Below are positions 7,454-16,274 of a DNA stretch of 35,860 nt, in pieces; the stretch's first letter is position 1, and each line of letters opens with the position of its first letter. The stretch covers positions 1 to 35,860 of the forward strand of contig NZ_FOTS01000054.1 of the NCBI RefSeq assembly GCF_900114615.1. Direction: 5' to 3'. The position numbers and the translations under genes are program-made. Under the pieces are notes generated by a model, which worked only from the letters and a program-made list of their open reading frames with translations, did no database searches and had not been told where the DNA came from. This stretch comes from Pelosinus propionicus DSM 13327. GTDB taxonomy: Bacteria; Bacillota; Negativicutes; DSM-13327.

Positions 7454-8035
7454 ATGCTAATCGATTTAACTCTCCCGATTGATGAACAAGACAAAAATAA
7501 TCCTTTTTTTAATCACAAAGATGGGATCAATGTCGCACGGTTAGGACACTTAGGCACTCACTTGGATATTATGAACGCCGCAAACTTAGATATAAACAGA
7601 TTCATTGGTACGGCAAAGATCGTCCATGTGGAAAATATCTTTGGCCGTGAGATTGAACCTGCCGACTTTGAAAATACGACCGATATTCAAAAAGGTGATT
7701 TTATGATCTTTAAAACCGACTGGCTGCCAACGTATTATGAAACCGATTTCTATGTCACAGGACATCCTCAGTCAGGTCATCCAGAGTTATCAGATACGAC
7801 CCTCGAATATTTAATTCAAAAAGAAGTTAATTTTATTGGCATCGATGCTGCCGGAGTAAAACGAAAAGAAGGTCACCGAAAAGCAGATATGTACTGCGCA
7901 GACCACAATATTTTCGTCATTGAAAATATCATTAACCTCAATCAATTACAACAAGATACCTTTAAGTTCTACTGCTTCCCTCTTCCCTTAAAACATTCCA
8001 GCGGCCTGCCCGTTCGCTTGCTCGCAGAAATATAG
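7454..8035 (+). CDS. Cyclase-family (kynurenine formamidase-like) hydrolase
   Basis: A 193-residue protein of the putative cyclase family, metal-dependent amidohydrolases that include bacterial kynurenine formamidase. The metal motif HLGTHLD is at 32-38, followed by IGIDAAGVKRKEGHRKADMY and FVIENIINLNQL, matching the conserved C-terminal blocks. The PxH part that normally extends the HxGTHxD motif is replaced by IMNAAN, so one metal ligand may be missing or substituted. RBS AAGGAG precedes ATG 7454. Substrate unknown; no tryptophan-degradation genes are nearby. Controlled by the divergent MarR. Confidence 0.75.
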   Translation: MLIDLTLPIDEQDKNNPFFNHKDGINVARLGHLGTHLDIMNAANLDINRFIGTAKIVHVENIFGREIEPADFENTTDIQKGDFMIFKTDWLPTYYETDFYVTGHPQSGHPELSDTTLEYLIQKEVNFIGIDAAGVKRKEGHRKADMYCADHNIFVIENIINLNQLQQDTFKFYCFPLPLKHSSGLPVRLLAEI

Positions 8036-8039
8036 TCTT

Positions 8040-8112
8040 TTTGTCATTGCGAGCACAGCAAAGCAATCCCCCACTTGTTAGGAGATTGCTTCGCTGTGCT
8101 CGCAATGACAAA
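8040..8112. repeat. REP/MITE-like hairpin (GTCATTGCGAGC type)
   Basis: The left arm begins TTTGTCATTGCGAGCACAGC and the right arm (8092-8112) is its inverse; the inner AAGCAATC/GATTGCTT also pairs, with one mismatch at 8060/8092. This GTCATTGCGAGC...GAAGCAATC hairpin is a dispersed repeat type known from many bacterial genomes. It sits between convergent genes and may act as their terminator. The apparent ORF across it is an artefact. Confidence 0.8.
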
Positions 8113-8138
8113 TTTATGCATCTTTACAAAGCAAAAAC

Positions 8139-9095
8139 TTACTTATTTACCACATTAATTGGATTACCTTCCATGAAGACTGCAAGATTATTCACGGCAA
8201 TATCCATTAGACGTTTGCGGCTTTCTCTTGGAGCCCAGGAAATATGAGGAGTAATGATGCAATTCTTTGCCTTAAGCAAAGGATTATTCCCTTGGATCGG
8301 CTCGGTAGACACAACATCCAAGCCTGCAGCATACACCTTGCCGGAATTTAATGCGTCAGCTAAATCCGCTTCATGAATCAGCGGTCCTCTGGAATTATTG
8401 ATAATGATAACGCCGTCTTTCATCTTCCCGATATTCTCTTTATTAATAATGCCTTCTGTTGCCGGGAATAATGGACAATGCAAAGAAATAACATCTGACT
8501 GAGCAAATAACTCATCCAGAGAAACATATTCGGCAATTGCAGAGCCAGAATCATTTTGATACTCATCATATGCGATCACTTTCATGCCCAGTGCTTTTGC
8601 AATGCGGCCTGTTCCTTGACCAATACGGCCAAAACCAATGATCCCCATTGTTTTTCCTGCCAATTCAATTAACGGATAATCCCAAAAGCACCAATCGGCA
8701 TTCTTTTCCCAGCGTCCTTCGTAAACAGCCTGACTATGATGCCCCACATGATGGCAAACTTCCAATAGCAGCGCAATAGCAAACTGCGCAACTGCATCGG
8801 TTCCATATGTAGGAATATTGCAAACTGCAATTCCTTTTTCTTTAGCCGCATGTACATCCACCACATTATATCCAGTTGCCAGAACTCCAATAAATCGAAT
8901 GCTAGGGCACGCTTCCAGTGTTGCTTTATCAATGGGTGTCTTATTGACAATAACGGCTTCGGCATTACCGATGCGCTCAATAATTTGTTCACGAGGAGTT
9001 CGATCATAAACGGTAAGTTCCCCTAATTTTTCAAAGCCATCCCAGCTTAAATCTCCAGGATTTTCAGTATAACCATCTAAAATTACAATTTTCAT
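8139..9095 (-). CDS. D-2-hydroxyacid dehydrogenase (glycerate dehydrogenase-like)
   Basis: A 318-residue NAD(P)-dependent D-isomer-specific 2-hydroxyacid dehydrogenase. The Rossmann motif GFGRIGQG starts at 154, and the catalytic Arg236 (NNSRG), Glu265 (LDVVSTEP) and His284 (TPHISW) are all present. The length and the H-S-W ending suit the glycerate/hydroxypyruvate reductase subgroup. It is the last gene of the seven-gene minus-strand cluster, 117 bases after the aldolase with a long hairpin between. It could reduce the 2-oxo acid released by the aldolase or oxidise an incoming 2-hydroxyacid. Confidence 0.85.
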   Translation of the reverse strand: MKIVILDGYTENPGDLSWDGFEKLGELTVYDRTPREQIIERIGNAEAVIVNKTPIDKATLEACPSIRFIGVLATGYNVVDVHAAKEKGIAVCNIPTYGTDAVAQFAIALLLEVCHHVGHHSQAVYEGRWEKNADWCFWDYPLIELAGKTMGIIGFGRIGQGTGRIAKALGMKVIAYDEYQNDSGSAIAEYVSLDELFAQSDVISLHCPLFPATEGIINKENIGKMKDGVIIINNSRGPLIHEADLADALNSGKVYAAGLDVVSTEPIQGNNPLLKAKNCIITPHISWAPRESRKRLMDIAVNNLAVFMEGNPINVVNK

Positions 9096-9128
9096 ATGCT
9101 GCTCCTTTTTTAATAAAGTGTAGCTTTA

Positions 9129-9192
9129 TTTGAAAACAGCATAACTGAAGTCGGATCTATTTCATTTTCCGTCCAGTTACGCTGTTTTCAAA
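9129..9192. repeat. 19-bp imperfect hairpin between aldolase and dehydrogenase genes
   Basis: TTTGAAAACAGCATAACTG (9129-9147) pairs with 9174-9192 with one mismatch and a 26-base loop. It lies inside the cluster, between two same-strand genes. On the minus strand no U tract follows, so it is more likely an mRNA-stability or partial-termination structure than a full terminator. Confidence 0.75.
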
Positions 9193-9212
9193 CTTTTTTC
9201 GTTTATTTTGTA

Positions 9213-10037
9213 TTACGCTTTTTTAGCATCGCTTTCCAAATCATGAAGCATTTCAACCGCTTCTTTCACACCAAGATTTTCATGAATTACGCTGCGCAGT
9301 GTTTTAACCAGGGAAGTGATATCTTTATATTCCCAGACAAATCTTCCGAAAGTAACCCCGCCAACACCGACATCTAATGCTTCACGAGTCATTTTAATAT
9401 ATTCTTCAGCGGTATTTCCAACATCTCCGCCTTGAATTACAACACGAGCTGGGCAAGATTGTACTACTTTTTCCATGGTTTTAGGATCTCCGGTATATGT
9501 AGTTTTTATAATATCTACACCCAGTTCCGCACCGGCTCTGACACAATATGCAATGTTTTCCCATTTCGTTCGATCTTCTACAGAAACGGATTCTCCTTTA
9601 GGATACATATGTCCAATCAGCGGCATCCCAGCAGCCATACATTGTTTGGACATCAAACCGATATCGCGAAGTTGTTCTGCCTGATGAACCCCAAGCATCA
9701 TAGCTCCCACAGATACAGCATCCGCACCCATTCTTACGCCTTCTTCTACGTCGCCGAAACATACATCATACGTAGGCTGTACTGGTGAATAGCTGGAGCA
9801 TTTTAACAATATGGAAACTTTGCCCGCATGCTTAGGAAGGCATAGTTCTGCAATACCTTTCGTTACAGTAATAGCATCAGGACCGCCTGCAACAATTTTA
9901 TCAATCGTATCCTGAATGGGAACCAAGCCTTGCATAATACCTCTTGAAATCGAATGGTCAACGGTAATTGCCATCATTTTATTACTTTTTGGGTTAACGA
10001 GCCTGCTCATACGTACTGCTTTTCCTAACATAGCCAT
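9213..10037 (-). CDS. Class I aldolase, DhnA/FbaB (LsrF-like) family
   Basis: A 274-residue TIM-barrel aldolase of the DhnA/DeoC-LacD group. The first strand AITVDHS (23-29) holds the conserved Asp, Lys178 in DIIKTTYTG is the Schiff-base lysine, and GGD (203-205) with GGVTFGRFVW (226-235) forms the phosphate-binding loop. I chose ATG 10037 because AAAGGGGA lies 9 bases upstream; an ATG at 10058 adds seven residues without a site. The family includes archaeal-type FBP aldolase, LsrF and YihT; which sugar phosphate is split here is unknown. An FGGY kinase upstream could supply the phosphorylated ketose. Confidence 0.82.
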   Translation of the reverse strand: MAMLGKAVRMSRLVNPKSNKMMAITVDHSISRGIMQGLVPIQDTIDKIVAGGPDAITVTKGIAELCLPKHAGKVSILLKCSSYSPVQPTYDVCFGDVEEGVRMGADAVSVGAMMLGVHQAEQLRDIGLMSKQCMAAGMPLIGHMYPKGESVSVEDRTKWENIAYCVRAGAELGVDIIKTTYTGDPKTMEKVVQSCPARVVIQGGDVGNTAEEYIKMTREALDVGVGGVTFGRFVWEYKDITSLVKTLRSVIHENLGVKEAVEMLHDLESDAKKA

Positions 10038-10107
10038 GTTTTTATATCCCCTTTTCATTTCATTTTTTAAAATTTTAAGTAGTCTGCTGTTATATATTCT
10101 AAAGCCT

Positions 10108-11148
10108 TTACGGCTCGATCAGCACTTTTAAACCATCTCCGCTTTTACATACCTCATAGGCATCTTGGAATTCTTCAATTTTAAAAGTATGTGTAACAAT
10201 CTCTTCAAGGTTCACTTTTTGATTGATTACCATTTGCGCTGCTTCAAGATAGTCTTGCCGTTTATAAGCGGTAGACCCGTTGACATTAATCTCTCCATAG
10301 TGGATCGTATTGACCTCAATTGTGCATTCGCCAGTACCGGCAAAACCAGCAAATAAGTTCACTGTTCCGCCTTTTCGGCATAGTTTGATGGTCGAATTAA
10401 CGATTTGCGGAACGCCAATCGCTACAATAATCACATCTACCCCTAGCCCATCGGTTTCTTTCATAACGATGTCATGCAAGTTCTCCGTCATGGGATCTAC
10501 AATAAGATCGGCACCTAGCTTTGCTGCCTTTTCACGCCTGGAAGCAATCGGTTCACTAATAATCACTTTACGTGCACCAACAATTTTTGATAACTGTAAA
10601 TGCATCAGACCGATCGGCCCCGCACCTACAATCAATACCGTATCATTGAATCCTGTTCCCGCATTTTTTAATCCGCGGATACAACAAGCCAGCGGTTCAA
10701 TTAACGCGCCTTCGGCAAAAGAAACGTGCTCTGGCAGTTTAATTACATTGCCGCTTTCAATGGCAATACCGGGAATCAGCACATATTCAGCAAAACCGCC
10801 GTTAAACTCATAGCCAATGGCCTTCCGGTTTAAACAAGCGTTCTCTCTGCCGTTAAGACAACTATGGCAAGAATGACAAGGAATCACATTGGCAATCGCA
10901 ACTTTATCTCCTGGATTAAATCCTTGTACCTGTTTGCCAACTTCCTTAATGATCCCGCACATTTCGTGCCCGATCACTGATGGATAGCGAACATCTTTGG
11001 TCTTCTTTCCTTCTAAAATTCGGATGTCGGTTCCACAAATTGCAGCCTTCTTCATCTGCAGTACAATATCATGCTCACCGACCTTTGGCATTTCAATCTG
11101 TCCTGGTTTAAAATCATTAGGTCCTGCTAAAACAACAGCTCGCATCAT
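10108..11148 (-). CDS. Zinc-dependent medium-chain alcohol/polyol dehydrogenase
   Basis: A 346-residue MDR dehydrogenase of the sorbitol/threonine dehydrogenase group. Catalytic zinc ligands Cys38 and His61-Glu62 and structural zinc cysteines 91, 94, 97 and 105 are all present; the NAD motif GAGPIG is at 175-180. It oxidises a secondary hydroxyl of a polyol or sugar acid, probably making the ketose for the FGGY kinase of this cluster. A second ATG lies one codon in. It sits 31 bases after the RpiR gene and 70 before the aldolase. Confidence 0.85.
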   Translation of the reverse strand: MMRAVVLAGPNDFKPGQIEMPKVGEHDIVLQMKKAAICGTDIRILEGKKTKDVRYPSVIGHEMCGIIKEVGKQVQGFNPGDKVAIANVIPCHSCHSCLNGRENACLNRKAIGYEFNGGFAEYVLIPGIAIESGNVIKLPEHVSFAEGALIEPLACCIRGLKNAGTGFNDTVLIVGAGPIGLMHLQLSKIVGARKVIISEPIASRREKAAKLGADLIVDPMTENLHDIVMKETDGLGVDVIIVAIGVPQIVNSTIKLCRKGGTVNLFAGFAGTGECTIEVNTIHYGEINVNGSTAYKRQDYLEAAQMVINQKVNLEEIVTHTFKIEEFQDAYEVCKSGDGLKVLIEP

Positions 11149-11179
11149 AAATCACTTGCACTCCTTTCCTAGCGTATAG

Positions 11180-12028
11180 TTAAAATTTATTATCGGAAGT
11201 AGCCTTTCTGGTTTGCTGAATCGCATGATAGGATTTGTCATAGTCCCCTAACGCTACCATGGCAACTAAGGCATCTACCAACGCCAGCTGAGCAATACGC
11301 GCAGTGGCCGATTCAGATTTAAAGGCTGTTTCCTTGGTTGCTGTGAATAAAACCACATCAGCAAATTTTAATAATGGTGATTTTCCTTGGGTCGTCATGA
11401 CGATGGTAGTCGCACCCTGCTGCTTCGCCAGCTGCATACAGCAAACTACATTTCGATTGCTTCCTGAATGAGAAATACCGATAGCCACATCCTCTGTACC
11501 AAGTAACGATGCAGACATCGCCTGAATATCAGCATCACAGTGAACAAAGCTTTTTATACCAACCTTCAAAAGCTTGTGCTGAGCATCCATTCCCACTAAA
11601 GCACTGCCGCCGCTGCCAAAAATCTCAATGCGGTTAGCACCAACAATTGCTTTTGCCGCTTTTCCCAGCATTTTCATATCCATTAATGCCAATGTGTCTT
11701 TTAACACTGCAATCTCAGAAAGAAAAATCTTTTCGCATATTTCTCCTGGTGAATCTTCACGATCAAGCTCTGGATCCAGCAGCTTGTCGGCAGGAGCAAT
11801 ATCCCTTGCCATATTGATCTTGAAATCCTGATATCCCTTGTACCCAATGCTTCTACAAAAGCGAATCACAGACGCATCGCTGGTCTCAACCTTTTCTGCT
11901 AATTCGGTAATGGTATAGTTTAGAATCTGGTTATAATGCTCTAAAACATAATGGGCAATTTTTCGTTCAGAATTCGTAAAAAACTTCAGCTGATTTTGGA
12001 TTTTTACAAAGCAGGATTGATTTGTCAT
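11180..12028 (-). CDS. RpiR/MurR-family regulator with SIS domain
   Basis: A 282-residue regulator with an N-terminal HTH (YTITELAEKVETSDASVIRF) and a C-terminal SIS phosphosugar-binding domain (IEIFGSGGSALVGMDAQHKL, GISHSGSNRNVV). The start is ATG 12028, with AAAGGGA 9 bases upstream; the frame is open further but the extra 16 residues lack a site. It lies in the middle of the catabolic cluster, with its own promoter, and probably senses a phosphorylated intermediate. Confidence 0.87.
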   Translation of the reverse strand: MTNQSCFVKIQNQLKFFTNSERKIAHYVLEHYNQILNYTITELAEKVETSDASVIRFCRSIGYKGYQDFKINMARDIAPADKLLDPELDREDSPGEICEKIFLSEIAVLKDTLALMDMKMLGKAAKAIVGANRIEIFGSGGSALVGMDAQHKLLKVGIKSFVHCDADIQAMSASLLGTEDVAIGISHSGSNRNVVCCMQLAKQQGATTIVMTTQGKSPLLKFADVVLFTATKETAFKSESATARIAQLALVDALVAMVALGDYDKSYHAIQQTRKATSDNKF

Positions 12029-12076
12029 GTAATTTTTTCCCTTTATTACCATTTTTGTGATTTCAACCGTATTCAC

Positions 12077-12105
12077 AGTATACTCATTTTGAAGAAAAAA
12101 TTCAA
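12077..12105 (-). promoter_or_regulatory. Promoter of the RpiR gene
   Basis: On the minus strand TTGAAT (12100-12105), a 17-base spacer and TATACT (12077-12082). A symmetric TTGAA-N7-TTCAA sequence (about 12089-12105) covers the -35 region and may be an autoregulatory site. It means the distal half of the cluster can be transcribed separately from the DeoR-kinase-MFS half. Confidence 0.55.
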
Positions 12106-12221
12106 TATATTTTTATTTTTTTGTAGAAAAACTTCAAAAAAAGATAAAAATATATTGCGCACCAAAAGAAGATGCGACATATTCAATCCTGCTTTGTAAA
12201 TCAAAGAAATGTTATGTTAAC

Positions 12222-13565
12222 TTATGCTTCATTGACAGGCTCATCAATGGTGAGCAATATGATAAACGCCAATGCTGCGGCTACCCCAAAATAGATAAAT
12301 ACATTGGTAAAGGAACTAAATTTGTCTAACAGCAGCCCCGCAATCATTGGTGAAAAGAATCCCCCCAAATTGCCTCCTGTATTGACCAAGGAAATGGCTA
12401 CAGGATACGTGCTGTTTGAGGCCAATCCCATAGGATAAGCAGTAAATGCCGGCCAGCCTACATTGATCAAGAAGCCAGTCATAAATAATGCAATGGCAAC
12501 GGCATTTGCATCGTTTGGAATATTAATCAACACAACCATCATAATCGCCGTCGACAAGGTGGTAATAATCATCGTTGGTTTACGCCGTTTCAGGAAAATC
12601 TTATCAGAAAGCCATCCGCCTGTGATAGACCCAATAAATCCGCCGATCCAAGGCGCTGCTGCAACCAATCCCATTTTCATAAAGGAAAAACCTTTTTCCT
12701 TCACCAAATAAGAAGGAATCCATGTTAATAATCCGTAGAGAACACTTACCATCAAGAAATATGCTATGCAAACGCCCCAAATATTCCGCGACTTAAACAC
12801 TTGCGCATTGGTATCTACAATTGCTACCTTTTTGGCTCGAATAAAAGAATCGATCCATCCAAGGCTCTTTTTGACAGTAACCTGTACTTTTTCGGTAACC
12901 GTACTATCTGAATCCCGAATATAGGCTAATTCACTTGGTGATACATGCTCGCTTTTTTCCGGACTGGATTTTACAAAGAGATACCACACGATCGCCATGA
13001 TAAACCCTGGAACCGCAAACCAGAAGAACACACTTCTCCAACCATACTCAAGAGCAATCCAGACCACAAGAGGCGGTACAAGAATGGGTGCAAACATTGT
13101 CGAAGCAATATAAAGCCCCGTCGCTGTTCCTTTTTCCTTTGCAGGAAACCAATTATTAATCGTAGATACGCAGCCAACAGGCGTAGGTCCTTCACTAACA
13201 CCCAGTAAGAATCGGTACACTTTAATCATAAATGGTGATGAAGACGTACCAATCAAATAGGTGCATATGGAAAATCCTAAGATTGAAAGAGAAACCAGTC
13301 CACGGGTACCAAATTTACTGAAGAAGAAACCCGCCGGAATCTGGGATGCAGCATACCCTAAGAAAAAAGTACTCGCAAGGGCACCGGCTTCAAAATTACT
13401 TAAGCCAAACTCTTGAGAAATAAAAGGAAGTACAACACCGATATTCGTTCGATCCATGTAATTGATCGCATAGGTTACAAAAATGATTCCCATGATTACC
13501 CATCTGAAATGGGATCGTATCGGAATGGGCTGACTTGCAGTATTGATCTGTGAATTTTCAGACAT
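12222..13565 (-). CDS. MFS transporter, anion:cation symporter (hexuronate/glucarate) type
   Basis: A 447-residue 12-helix permease. The motif MDRTNIGVVLPFISQEFGLS and the following STFFLGYAASQIPAG are characteristic of the ACS subfamily, which imports sugar acids such as galactonate, glucarate or tartrate with protons. The start is ATG 13565, with GGAGG 8 bases upstream. Its position between the FGGY kinase and RpiR genes suggests that the pathway substrate is an acid. Confidence 0.85.
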   Translation of the reverse strand: MSENSQINTASQPIPIRSHFRWVIMGIIFVTYAINYMDRTNIGVVLPFISQEFGLSNFEAGALASTFFLGYAASQIPAGFFFSKFGTRGLVSLSILGFSICTYLIGTSSSPFMIKVYRFLLGVSEGPTPVGCVSTINNWFPAKEKGTATGLYIASTMFAPILVPPLVVWIALEYGWRSVFFWFAVPGFIMAIVWYLFVKSSPEKSEHVSPSELAYIRDSDSTVTEKVQVTVKKSLGWIDSFIRAKKVAIVDTNAQVFKSRNIWGVCIAYFLMVSVLYGLLTWIPSYLVKEKGFSFMKMGLVAAAPWIGGFIGSITGGWLSDKIFLKRRKPTMIITTLSTAIMMVVLINIPNDANAVAIALFMTGFLINVGWPAFTAYPMGLASNSTYPVAISLVNTGGNLGGFFSPMIAGLLLDKFSSFTNVFIYFGVAAALAFIILLTIDEPVNEA

Positions 13566-13610
13566 ATCAATTTCCTCCAAATTATTTTTACTTCATGTTG
13601 GTCAATCCGT

Positions 13611-15125
13611 TTATAGAACATCTCCATTAAGATAGCTATATTGCATTCGCATCAGTTCCTTCAAATTTGGATACAACTGACGATAAATTTCGCTATGCTT
13701 TTCGAAGAAGCTCACATTATCATGATTAGGTTCCACAATTTTCCCATAATCTTCAATGCAGGGAACGTCTTCAATCCGGGTATAAACTCCTGCTGCCAGT
13801 GCTCCAAGCATGGCCGCCCCATATGCTGCTGTATTGCTGGACTGAATTGTGCGAACTTGCTTGTTCAGCACATCGGCTCTAAGCTGAATGGCAAGCGCAC
13901 TCTTTGAAGCACCGCCAACACATTTGATATAGTCAGGAGAAACATTCCAGCGCTCACTGCCAATCTTGTAGATCTGCTGCATCCCATAGGCAACGCCTTC
14001 ATAAACAGCACGGATGATGTCTGCCTTGTACGTATTGATATTCAGGCCAAAGAACAGACCCGATGCCCGAGTATCAAATACGGGACTTCTCTCACCGCAC
14101 AAATAAGGCAGAAAGACCAAGCCATTTGCTCCCCGCGGCGAGGATTGCGCAAGATTCTCTAATTCCTTTTCCGAGCAGCATTCCGGGAAAATATTTTTTA
14201 GTGCCCATTGTATCGAAGCACCTGCCGTGCTCATTGCACCATTCGACAGCCACAAGCCTGGAATCACATGCCCGCGATTCATAAAAGCAGGACTAAAATT
14301 AGGCGTATTTAGGCAAAACGTAATCACTTCTGAAGTGCCCATACTTTGAAATACGTCTCCATGCTTGTGCACGCCTAAGGCAAAGCTGGTTGCCGCTGTA
14401 TCTGCAGCACCGATCGCAACAGGAATTCCCGCCGGCAGCCCGATTTGATCGGCAATACCTTTCTGCAGGACTCCGACCTTGTCAGCAGATGATAAAATCT
14501 CTGGCAAATAGGCTTCATGAATGTCAAAAATTTCTAAAAATTCAGATTCCCAAAGATATGGATTTCTGACGCGCATTAACCCCGAATAAGAGGACACCGT
14601 TGGGTCCACGGCAATATTACCGGTTAATTTCGCGCCTAAATATGTATTTAAGAATCCAATTTTATCTGTTTTACTCCAAGTGCCTGGTTCATTGTTTCGA
14701 ATCCAATTCACCGTAGCTGCCACGCAAGTAGAAGGACTAGGATTATTGCCAACTCTGGCAAAATACATATTGTCCCCGCCGAATTTTTCGACACCTTCCT
14801 CTACTTCCTTGATGCTCCGGTTATCTAAATACACAATACCAGGGCGTATTGCATCGCGGTTGCTATCAAAAAAAATTAAGGTAGGAGAAGTCACACTCAA
14901 TCCAATGCCTTGCACTTGGTCTTCAAAGTCAACTACAATTTCCTTAATCACTGTAATTAATTTTTGAAAAAGAAATTCTACATCAATTTCAAATTGATCC
15001 TTAGCAGGGCTTAAGACATGAACAGGAAAAGACATTTCCCGGATCAACGTGCCCTCCAAAGTAAACAAACTCGTTTTTACACTGCTTGTGCCTGCATCAA
15101 TTCCTAATACTACACCGTTTTTCAT
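13611..15125 (-). CDS. FGGY-family carbohydrate kinase
   Basis: A 504-residue sugar kinase of the xylulokinase/gluconokinase type. Phosphate loop GIDAGTSSVK at 8-17, LDNRS at 100-104, catalytic Asp242 in GAADTAATSFALG, and the C-terminal adenosine motif CVGGASKSALAIQLRADVL. Full length. It phosphorylates the substrate imported by the adjacent MFS, or its oxidised form. Subgroup is uncertain: it does not look like glycerol kinase. Second gene after DeoR. Confidence 0.87.
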   Translation of the reverse strand: MKNGVVLGIDAGTSSVKTSLFTLEGTLIREMSFPVHVLSPAKDQFEIDVEFLFQKLITVIKEIVVDFEDQVQGIGLSVTSPTLIFFDSNRDAIRPGIVYLDNRSIKEVEEGVEKFGGDNMYFARVGNNPSPSTCVAATVNWIRNNEPGTWSKTDKIGFLNTYLGAKLTGNIAVDPTVSSYSGLMRVRNPYLWESEFLEIFDIHEAYLPEILSSADKVGVLQKGIADQIGLPAGIPVAIGAADTAATSFALGVHKHGDVFQSMGTSEVITFCLNTPNFSPAFMNRGHVIPGLWLSNGAMSTAGASIQWALKNIFPECCSEKELENLAQSSPRGANGLVFLPYLCGERSPVFDTRASGLFFGLNINTYKADIIRAVYEGVAYGMQQIYKIGSERWNVSPDYIKCVGGASKSALAIQLRADVLNKQVRTIQSSNTAAYGAAMLGALAAGVYTRIEDVPCIEDYGKIVEPNHDNVSFFEKHSEIYRQLYPNLKELMRMQYSYLNGDVL

Positions 15126-15206
15126 GCTATTATCACCACTTTTACTGCTTACTGTTTCTCATCCGATGGATCAGAAACGCTTCATTTGTTCTTACTCATT
15201 GTTCGT

Positions 15207-15989
15207 TTATACAACGATTACTTTGATGCCGCTTTCTTCAAAAGACTGCTTCAGACCAGGGGATATACCCGTATCTGTAATTAACACATCGACAAGATCC
15301 GCCGGGCATACACTAACAAGACCGTCAGCTTTAAACTTGCTGCTGTCGGCAATACACATGATTTGAATGCTAATCTCAAGCATTTTTTTTCGCAGAGACA
15401 ACGACTCGATTTCATGTTTTGTCAGACCACTCTTCAAAGAAAATCCGATTGCTCCCATCACACAAATTTGTGCATGCATACTCTTCAAGAACTCTTCGCC
15501 GAGTCCATCGTAAAGATTGCATGTCCCTTGCTTCAGCAAACCACCTGTCATGATTACGATTACGTTTTCTCGATTGCGCAATTCATAGGCAATTTCGATA
15601 CTATCCGTAATCACTCGCAATACTTTCCTCGGATACAGATTGCGTGCGACTTCTAATGTAGTGGTCCCTGCATCTAAGATGATGCATCCTGCATCGCAAA
15701 CCAGCTCAGCAGCTTTTTGAGCAATTCGACTTTTTTCCTCATGCCTTTCAACGGCGCGTATGTTCAGCCCTGTATCCAAAGCCAGATTATGCTTTGTGGT
15801 ACTAGCCCCGCCTCGCGTACGAACAATGAGTCCTTCTTCCTCTAATTCAATTAAGTCCCGTCTTACTGTTGATAAAGAAATATTGAGATTATCTGCCAAA
15901 TTTCCTGCAGATATGTATTCCGCATTGGTAACCATGCTTAATATTTCTTGTTTACGTGCTGCCGGTATAATTTCAATCTCCCCTTTCAT
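15207..15989 (-). CDS. DeoR-family transcriptional regulator
   Basis: A 260-residue repressor with an N-terminal winged helix (AGNLADNLNISLSTVRRDLI, then EEEGLIVRTRGGA) and a C-terminal DeoR sensor domain (GCIILDAGTTTLEVARNL, VMGAIGFSLKSGLTKHEIES). Such regulators bind phosphorylated sugars. It is the first gene of the cluster and probably controls the kinase and transporter as well as itself. Confidence 0.88.
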   Translation of the reverse strand: MKGEIEIIPAARKQEILSMVTNAEYISAGNLADNLNISLSTVRRDLIELEEEGLIVRTRGGASTTKHNLALDTGLNIRAVERHEEKSRIAQKAAELVCDAGCIILDAGTTTLEVARNLYPRKVLRVITDSIEIAYELRNRENVIVIMTGGLLKQGTCNLYDGLGEEFLKSMHAQICVMGAIGFSLKSGLTKHEIESLSLRKKMLEISIQIMCIADSSKFKADGLVSVCPADLVDVLITDTGISPGLKQSFEESGIKVIVV

Positions 15990-16117
15990 TAAAAATTTTA
16001 AACTATCGACCTAAGAAAAGCTTTTCGGATATACATATTCGTCCTATCTTTTCATTTTCCTTCTTTATTGTTCAAAATAATTTATTTTTTTCAGATTAAT
16101 TCAAACATAAGTTCTTT

Positions 16118-16190
16118 TTCGTTCATTTACTTTCTTAAATCTTCTAATTCATTCATATTTCGGCTCATTTTCAGCTGATTTGTGAACGAA
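16118..16190. promoter_or_regulatory. Candidate DeoR operator pair
   Basis: TTCGTTCA (16118-16125) and TGAACGAA (16183-16190) are exact inverse copies about 57 bases apart in the upstream region of the DeoR gene. Spaced sites of this kind suit DeoR looping. Otherwise the interval 15990-16218 is AT-rich with no coding content. Confidence 0.3.
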
Positions 16191-16218
16191 TCATTCAAAA
16201 TTCATTGTTATAACTCAA

Positions 16219-16257
16219 AAAGGTTCAACTTCAGTCATTTCTGATCGTTGAACCTTT
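16219..16257 (-). terminator. Terminator of the helicase gene
   Basis: AAAGGTTCAAC (16219-16229) pairs with GTTGAACCTTT (16247-16257). On the minus strand the hairpin follows the helicase stop and continues into TTGAG after the U-rich stem end. Confidence 0.6.
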
Positions 16258-16274
16258 CATGTAACTTTGAAAAA

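Noticed and set aside
8041-8247. 68-codon plus-strand frame
   Set aside because: Translation of the repeat hairpin and of the antisense of the dehydrogenase gene end.
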